A DNA stretch of 10,482 bases from contig JBBSMX010000144.1 of the NCBI GenBank assembly GCA_038232935.1, positions 1-10,482 of the forward strand, in the 5' to 3' direction. Of the stretch, positions 6,772 to 10,482 are shown in pieces. The DNA comes from JBBSMX01 sp038232935 (lineage in GTDB: Bacteria; Bacteroidota; Rhodothermia; Rhodothermales; JANQRZ01). The notes beneath the pieces were generated by a model. The model made no database searches. It was not told the origin of the DNA and saw nothing but the letters and a program-made list of their open reading frames with translations. The first letter of the stretch is position 1, and the number at the start of each line of letters is the position of its first letter. The position numbers and the translations under genes were made by a program.

Positions 6772-6823
6772 CGGCAGTCGCCCCTCCCCCACGGCGCTCC
6801 TTCCGATACTCTCCGCGGCGGAC

Positions 6824-8227
6824 TCAGCTCAGCTTCGGGTCGTGCGAGCCGTCGGTGCCGGAATAGGTCGGTGCGTCCGTGAGCACGGCGCGGCGGTACG
6901 CCTCTACTTCGTCCGTCTCGGGGAACGTCGTCAGAATCAGCCTCGGCCCCCGGTCGTAGGTGAAGTAGTTGTAGATCCAGTTGAGCAGCACGCCGACCTG
7001 GTTCCGGAAGCCGACGAGCTTGACGACGTGGAGCCCGGCCCACGCGAGCCATGCCGGAAATCCCTTCATCGTGAACCCGCCGGGGAACTCGACGATGGCG
7101 GCGTTCCGACCGATCGTCGCCATCATCCCGAGGTCCCGGTAGCGGAAGGGCTCGGGCTCCAGCCCCCTCAGCCCGCGCTCCACCGTCCGCGCCGCGTGGA
7201 TGCCCTGCTGGATGGCGACCTGGGCGACCTGCGGGTACAACTGCCCCTCGGGGTCCTTAGCCCCAGCCATGTCGCCCACGACGAACACCTCCGGGTGGCC
7301 GGGGATCTGGAGGAATTCGTCCACGACGACGCGGTGGCCCTTCGTCTGCTCAACGCCTAGCTCGTCAGCCAGCGGATTCGCGCGGACACCCGCTCCCCAC
7401 ACCACAGTCTGCGTCAGTAGCACGTCACCGCTTTTCAGGCGGATCTCGCGCAGCGTCACGCGCTCGACAGCCGTGTTCAGCCATATCTCCACGCCGCGCC
7501 GTTCCAGCACGCGCTGGGTGTACGCCCGTAGTTCCGGCTTGTACGCCATCATCAATTCCGGCCCCATCTCGATGAGGATGACACGCGCACGCGCGACGTC
7601 GAGCCCGGGGAAGTCCGGCTTCAGCACGCGCTCGAAGAGCTCCACGAGCGCCCCGGCCATCTCCACGCCCGTCGCTCCGCCGCCGACGATGGCGAACGTG
7701 AGCGCCCCGTCTTCGATCAGCCCGGGATTGCGGTTGGCCTCTTCGAACTGGCCGATGATGTGGCTCCGCATGTTGATGGCGTCGGGGATGTTCTTGAGCG
7801 GGAACCCATACTCCTGCGCCCCTTCGACGCCGAAGTACGCGGTCGACGCCCCGGCGGCGAGGAGGAGGTAGTCGTACCAGACGGGCGGTCCGGCATCAAC
7901 GAGCACCTGCCGCGCTTCGAAATCGACCCCAAGCACTTTCGCCATGCGAAAGTCGAAGTTCTCCTGCCCCTGAAAGATGTGGCGGGCCGGCTGCGTGATC
8001 TGCCCCGGCTGGAGCCCGGCCGTGCCGACCTGATAGAGCAGCGGCTGGAATTTGTGGTAGTTGTTACGATCCACGAGGAGCACGTCCACGGGCGCTTTGC
8101 GGAGGGCGCGGACGGCTTCGAGCCCCGCGTGCCCCGTGCCGACGACGACGACGCGGGGGCGCGGCTGCATTCCGTCGGCGGCACGGGCGGCATCGACGGA
8201 GTGGATGTGGGGGACGGCGGCGGGCAT
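6824..8227 (-). CDS. ndh: Type II NADH dehydrogenase (NDH-2), NADH:quinone oxidoreductase
   Basis: This 467-residue flavoprotein passes electrons from NADH to membrane quinone without pumping protons. The FAD dinucleotide-binding motif is VVVGTGHAG (27-35). A second Rossmann motif for NADH, IVGGGATGVE (180-189), is followed by an acidic strand end at E220 (LIEMG), which favours NADH over NADPH. The second FAD contact is VFVVGD319. The NDH-2 quinone-site signature AQxAxQxG is present as AQVAIQQG (335-342). The C-terminal part (WLAWAGLHVVKLVGF at 393-407 and LLNWIYNYF at 414-422) fits the amphipathic membrane-attachment region. The start at 8227 is preferred because GAGGTG lies 5 bases before it, the best Shine-Dalgarno in the window. 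A GTG at 8323 would read through a large hairpin. A short 20-residue extension precedes the FAD domain. It stands alone in its transcription unit, behind that hairpin. Confidence 0.95.
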   Translation of the reverse strand: MPAAVPHIHSVDAARAADGMQPRPRVVVVGTGHAGLEAVRALRKAPVDVLLVDRNNYHKFQPLLYQVGTAGLQPGQITQPARHIFQGQENFDFRMAKVLGVDFEARQVLVDAGPPVWYDYLLLAAGASTAYFGVEGAQEYGFPLKNIPDAINMRSHIIGQFEEANRNPGLIEDGALTFAIVGGGATGVEMAGALVELFERVLKPDFPGLDVARARVILIEMGPELMMAYKPELRAYTQRVLERRGVEIWLNTAVERVTLREIRLKSGDVLLTQTVVWGAGVRANPLADELGVEQTKGHRVVVDEFLQIPGHPEVFVVGDMAGAKDPEGQLYPQVAQVAIQQGIHAARTVERGLRGLEPEPFRYRDLGMMATIGRNAAIVEFPGGFTMKGFPAWLAWAGLHVVKLVGFRNQVGVLLNWIYNYFTYDRGPRLILTTFPETDEVEAYRRAVLTDAPTYSGTDGSHDPKLS

Positions 8228-8232
8228 GGCGG

Positions 8233-8238
8233 CACCTC
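8233..8238 (-). promoter_or_regulatory. Ribosome binding site of ndh
   Basis: On the minus strand GAGGTG occupies 8238-8233, five bases before the ATG at 8227. It fixes this start over the upstream GTG. The other genes in the window show no comparable site. Confidence 0.55.
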
Positions 8239-8256
8239 GTCGGGTGGAAGGGTGGG

Positions 8257-8318
8257 TCGGCTTGTGTACGACGAAGCCTCGGCCGGGTTGTCGTCCCCAC
8301 CGAGGCTTCACAAGCCGA
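8257..8318 (-). promoter_or_regulatory. Large bulged hairpin in the ndh leader
   Basis: Outer arms 8257-8266 and 8309-8318 (TCGGCTTGTG/CACAAGCCGA) are perfect over 10 bp. Inner arms 8274-8282 and 8300-8308 (AAGCCTCGG/CCGAGGCTT) add 9 bp. Together they form a 19-bp stem broken only by a one-sided bulge at 8267-8273, around a 17-base loop. It lies 20 bases after the stop of the upstream gene and 30 bases before ndh. No T-run follows, so it is either a processing or attenuation structure or an atypical terminator. Confidence 0.65.
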
Positions 8319-8338
8319 TGCACCGCCCTGCCGCTCGG

Positions 8339-9061
8339 CTACTGCACGGGCAGTTCGACGTACGCACTGCTCTCGGGCGCGGTGAACTCGAGCGGCTCCG
8401 GTCCACCCACGGGCTCCCACGTCGTGGCCTCGCACGTGGCCTGGGTGTAGTGCTCAATCGTAAATATCGGGCCGGGGAGAGCCGTCACACGGGCCGCTGT
8501 GGACCCGTCGTGCCCGGCCGCGCAGGCGTCTTCGTTGATGGACGTGCTTCCCCAGTCGGCCAACCCATCCGCTCCGAAGGACGCGAGCGTCACGCTCCGG
8601 CTCGTCTCTCCTCCCATCCCGAACTCGCCGACGAGTGCGAGTTCGTCGCGTCCGTCGCCGTCGAGATCGGGCACGGCGGAGAGCTCTTGCGCGATGCCCT
8701 CGAACGCCACGTTGCGGACGAGCCGGTCGCCTTCGACAATCGCAAGTCCGGTCTTGGGGCAGCATCGGGGCCACACGCTCATGACGAACAGGACGGCCTG
8801 CTGCTGGGTACCGGGCTCCGTGAACGCGCCCTCGGCTACGGAGAAGATGCGCAGGTCCTCCTCGTAGCTCGCGTCCTTCCCCTGCCAATAGGATCGGGCC
8901 GCCGCGCTCGCATGCTGCATCGGAGGCCGCGTTGCCCATTCGGACAGGTCGGTCCACTCATCGTCAGCGCTGCGCCCGTCGGCGATTTCTACGGGAGTCT
9001 GAGCGTACGCGCACCCGAAGAGGGCAGCACAGGTCAACATTAGGGCGAGCGAAATGCGCAT
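8339..9061 (-). CDS. Secreted protein with one calcium-loop (FG-GAP-like) motif, unknown function
   Basis: This 240-residue protein starts at ATG 9061 with an export signal (MRISLALMLTCAALFGCAYA). Cleavage after AYA20 by signal peptidase I fits best. A lipobox reading (LFGC17) is possible but has Phe at an unusual position. The mature part contains four cysteines (C100, C101, C180, C210), compatible with two disulfides, and a WPRCCPKTG segment at 97-105. One Asp-rich loop, PDLDGDGRDELALVGEFG (131-148), looks like a single FG-GAP/VCBS calcium loop. The family is not recognised beyond that; a beta-rich secreted protein is likely. It has its own possible promoter and is separated from ndh by a large hairpin, so co-transcription with ndh is uncertain. 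Confidence 0.85.
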   Translation of the reverse strand: MRISLALMLTCAALFGCAYAQTPVEIADGRSADDEWTDLSEWATRPPMQHASAAARSYWQGKDASYEEDLRIFSVAEGAFTEPGTQQQAVLFVMSVWPRCCPKTGLAIVEGDRLVRNVAFEGIAQELSAVPDLDGDGRDELALVGEFGMGGETSRSVTLASFGADGLADWGSTSINEDACAAGHDGSTAARVTALPGPIFTIEHYTQATCEATTWEPVGGPEPLEFTAPESSAYVELPVQ

Positions 9062-9083
9062 GGGAAGAGGCGGCTGGTTGACG

Positions 9084-9114
9084 CAAATGTGCGAACGCTA
9101 TCGCCCCTACGCAA
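9084..9114 (-). promoter_or_regulatory. Possible promoter of the secreted-protein gene
   Basis: The minus strand shows CACATTTG (9084-9091), one base off TAnnTTTG, and TTG (9112-9114) 20 bases upstream. The predicted leader would be about 16 bases before the ATG at 9061. The one-base mismatch keeps confidence low. Confidence 0.3.
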
Positions 9115-9116
9115 GA

Positions 9117-9143
9117 GGGTGCAACCCTAATATTTTTGCACCC
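9117..9143. repeat. GGGTGCAA inverted repeat upstream of the secreted-protein gene
   Basis: GGGTGCAA (9117-9124) is perfectly inverted at 9136-9143 around an AT-rich 11-base spacer. It lies directly upstream of the candidate -33 element, the usual place for an operator. It could equally be a hairpin ending transcripts of the phosphotransferase gene. The GGGTGC core also occurs in the inverted repeat before the VCBS gene. Confidence 0.45.
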
Positions 9144-9200
9144 ATGCCACACTCCACATCGACCTCCTTTCCGGAAGTCCGACAGGCTGGTTGCCACCCA

Positions 9201-9223
9201 GGCGTCAGCAGCGGGCTGCCGCC
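9201..9223 (-). terminator. Hairpin just after the phosphotransferase stop
   Basis: In minus-strand RNA GGCGGCAGC (9223-9215) pairs with GCTGACGCC (9209-9201), one mismatch in nine, with a five-base loop. It begins 7 bases after the stop codon. There is no U-tract, so it is a terminator-like stem rather than a standard intrinsic terminator. Confidence 0.35.
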
Positions 9224-9230
9224 ATTTCAT

Positions 9231-10334
9231 CTACTCGTAGAGCCCGCTGATCCGCTTCTTTTCGATGGCCTGAACGGCAGTCTGCCCACAGACACGCACG
9301 GCGTGGCCCAACCCGGCGAAGCGCTCGTCGCGGGTGTGGCCGAGGACGTAGCGCTTGTAAATCTGCTGCACGATCACGGCGAGCTTGAACAGGCCATAGA
9401 CGTAGTAGAACACGACGTGCTCCACGTCCCGCCCGGTCGCCTCAGCGTAGCGGGCGACGAGCGCCTCGCGCGTCGGGTTGCCCGGCAGCGTCGTCGGGCT
9501 GAGCGCCAGCATCTGGAGCACGGGCGAATCGTCGGGCTCGACCCAGTAGCCGAGCGTCGAGCCCAGGTCCATGAGCGGATCCCCCACCGTCGCCATCTCC
9601 CAGTCGAGCACGGCGCGCACGGCGGTCCAGTCGTCCGGGTCGAGGACGAGGTTGTCGTACTTGTAGTCGTTGTGGATGAGGGTCGCGCGCGGACCAGCCA
9701 GACCCTCGGGCGGGCGGTGCGCGGTGAGCCAGGCGGCCGCGCGCTCGACTTCGGGGACCTCGTCGGTCTTCGCCCGCTGATACCGCCGTGTCCAGCCCTC
9801 GACCTGCCGCTGCACGTAGCCCTCGGGCTCCCCGAAGTCGGCGAGGCCGACGGCGTCGAGGTCCACGGCGTGCAGGGCGGCGAGGGTGTCTACGAAGCGC
9901 TCGGCAATGCCCGCCATCAGGTCGGCGTCGGGCTGCATCGCGGGCGGCATCTGGCCGCGGAGGATGACGCCGCACACGCGCTCCATGAGATAGAACGGCG
10001 CGCCGAGCACGGCCGCGTCGTCGGTGTACGCGAGGGGCTCAGGGACGGGGAAGCGGCCGTGGAGCTTTCGGAGGATGGCGTATTCGCGCCCCATGTCGTG
10101 CCCGCCTTTCACGTCCGCACCGTGCGGCGGGCGGCGCAGCACGAGCTCCCGAGCGTCCTCGCCGTCCCCGATCCGAGCGAGGTAGGTGAGGTTCGAGAAT
10201 CCGCTCGGAAACTGCTCGACGGTGAGGTCGCCGTCGAGGCCGAGCCGGTCGCGGAGGAAGGGGCGCAGCCGCTCCGTGTCCATCGCTTCGCCTTCGCGGA
10301 CGGGCTTCGGACGGTCGATCCAATTGCGCGTCAT
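9231..10334 (-). CDS. Phosphotransferase family protein, ACAD10/11-like kinase domain
   Basis: This 367-residue protein has the aminoglycoside-phosphotransferase/choline-kinase fold. Visible parts are a glycine-loop-like FPSGFSNLTY (42-51) and strand ELVLRRPP (63-70), where Arg stands at the usual Lys position. The helix GREYAIL (82-88) follows. The catalytic loop is H221-N-D223-YKYDN228 and the metal motif is LD244WE. The order, length and GHDMGREY segment match the stand-alone relatives of the kinase domain of ACAD10/ACAD11. In that group, known members phosphorylate 4-hydroxyacyl-CoA compounds (ACAD11; bacterial LvaA in levulinate breakdown). Antibiotic resistance is unlikely. Substrate here is inference: no acyl-CoA dehydrogenase or thioesterase partner lies in the window. 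The ATG at 10334 is kept; Met18 is a possible internal start, since the region before it is not conserved-looking. It is the first gene after a structured 118-base gap. Confidence 0.88.
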   Translation of the reverse strand: MTRNWIDRPKPVREGEAMDTERLRPFLRDRLGLDGDLTVEQFPSGFSNLTYLARIGDGEDARELVLRRPPHGADVKGGHDMGREYAILRKLHGRFPVPEPLAYTDDAAVLGAPFYLMERVCGVILRGQMPPAMQPDADLMAGIAERFVDTLAALHAVDLDAVGLADFGEPEGYVQRQVEGWTRRYQRAKTDEVPEVERAAAWLTAHRPPEGLAGPRATLIHNDYKYDNLVLDPDDWTAVRAVLDWEMATVGDPLMDLGSTLGYWVEPDDSPVLQMLALSPTTLPGNPTREALVARYAEATGRDVEHVVFYYVYGLFKLAVIVQQIYKRYVLGHTRDERFAGLGHAVRVCGQTAVQAIEKKRISGLYE

Positions 10335-10376
10335 ATCGAGAATGAGTCAACGTCAGTCGCGGGTTGAAGTAGAGAA

Positions 10377-10451
10377 CGGGTTGGCAAGTCGCTGCGTCGT
10401 GCGTAGGGTGGAGTTGACCACTCCCCTCGCACCAGCAACCCCGCCAACCCG
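10377..10451. repeat. Structured inverted-repeat stretch before the phosphotransferase gene
   Basis: CGGGTTGGC (10377-10385) is perfectly inverted at 10443-10451. Nested inside, GTGCG...CGCAC (10399-10403/10428-10432) and GGAGT...ACTCC (10410-10414/10420-10424) close a second hairpin around a five-base loop. ACCAGCAA also occurs twice directly (10431-10438, 10455-10462). It may be a leader structure, an operator region between divergent genes, or a small RNA; none is proven. Confidence 0.45.
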
Positions 10452-10452
10452 A

Positions 10453-10482
10453 TGACCAGCAATGTACTCGACCAGGCCACCC
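10453..10482 (+). CDS. Possible start of a divergent gene, cut by the window edge
   Basis: An ATG at 10453 opens a plus-strand frame reading MTSNVLDQAT that is still open at the edge. It would be divergent from the phosphotransferase gene, with 118 bases between the starts. Ten codons are too few to judge. An alternative is that the strip is the 3' end of a minus-strand gene, since one minus frame ends with an ATGA overlap at 10331-10334. Confidence 0.25.

Noticed and set aside
7760..9043. A 427-codon plus-strand frame spanning parts of ndh and the secreted-protein gene
   Set aside because: It crosses two well-supported minus-strand genes and the hairpin between them; no domain is seen.
9231..10334. 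Aminoglycoside resistance kinase
   Set aside because: Only the shared kinase fold fits; motif context matches ACAD10/11-type phosphotransferases, not antibiotic kinases.
9054..10367. A 437-codon plus-strand frame opposite the phosphotransferase
   Set aside because: Antisense shadow; the minus strand carries intact kinase catalytic motifs.

Overview
This is a GC-rich window that reads like the chromosome of a Bacteroidota or Rhodothermota-type bacterium (inference). Three things point that way. Most start codons lack a Shine-Dalgarno sequence. Two genes are preceded by the octamer TAGCTTTG, which fits the Bacteroidota -7 consensus TAnnTTTG. There is a large secreted VCBS-repeat protein. No rRNA, tRNA, CRISPR array, phage gene or intact insertion sequence was seen.

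Layout, left to right. A secreted VCBS/FG-GAP repeat protein on the minus strand runs off the left edge (1-1760). A heptad-based inverted repeat separates it from a DHH-DHHA1 phosphoesterase of the NrnA type (1856-2914, minus). A 161-bp MITE-like element with perfect 15-bp inverted ends and a TTA target duplication (3020-3186) follows, then a lipoprotein of unknown function (3194-3856, minus). Two small plus-strand genes come next: a single-pass membrane peptide (4054-4215) and a CopZ-like heavy-metal-binding protein (4277-4501). They converge on an SLC12-type cation-chloride cotransporter (4516-6726, minus). Beyond it are a type II NADH dehydrogenase (6824-8227, minus), a small secreted protein with one calcium-loop motif (8339-9061, minus) and an ACAD10/11-like phosphotransferase (9231-10334, minus). 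The last 150 bases hold a structured intergenic stretch and perhaps the start of a divergent plus-strand gene.

The genes do not form one pathway. Most sit singly, with 95-280 bases between minus-strand neighbours, and several gaps hold inverted repeats. Cell-surface and membrane functions dominate: two secreted proteins, one lipoprotein, one ion transporter, one respiratory dehydrogenase and one small membrane protein. I see no defence system or multi-gene novel system. The most distinctive content is non-coding: the MITE-like element, the heptad inverted repeat, the large bulged hairpin before the NADH dehydrogenase gene, and a motif shared upstream of the two secreted-protein genes.
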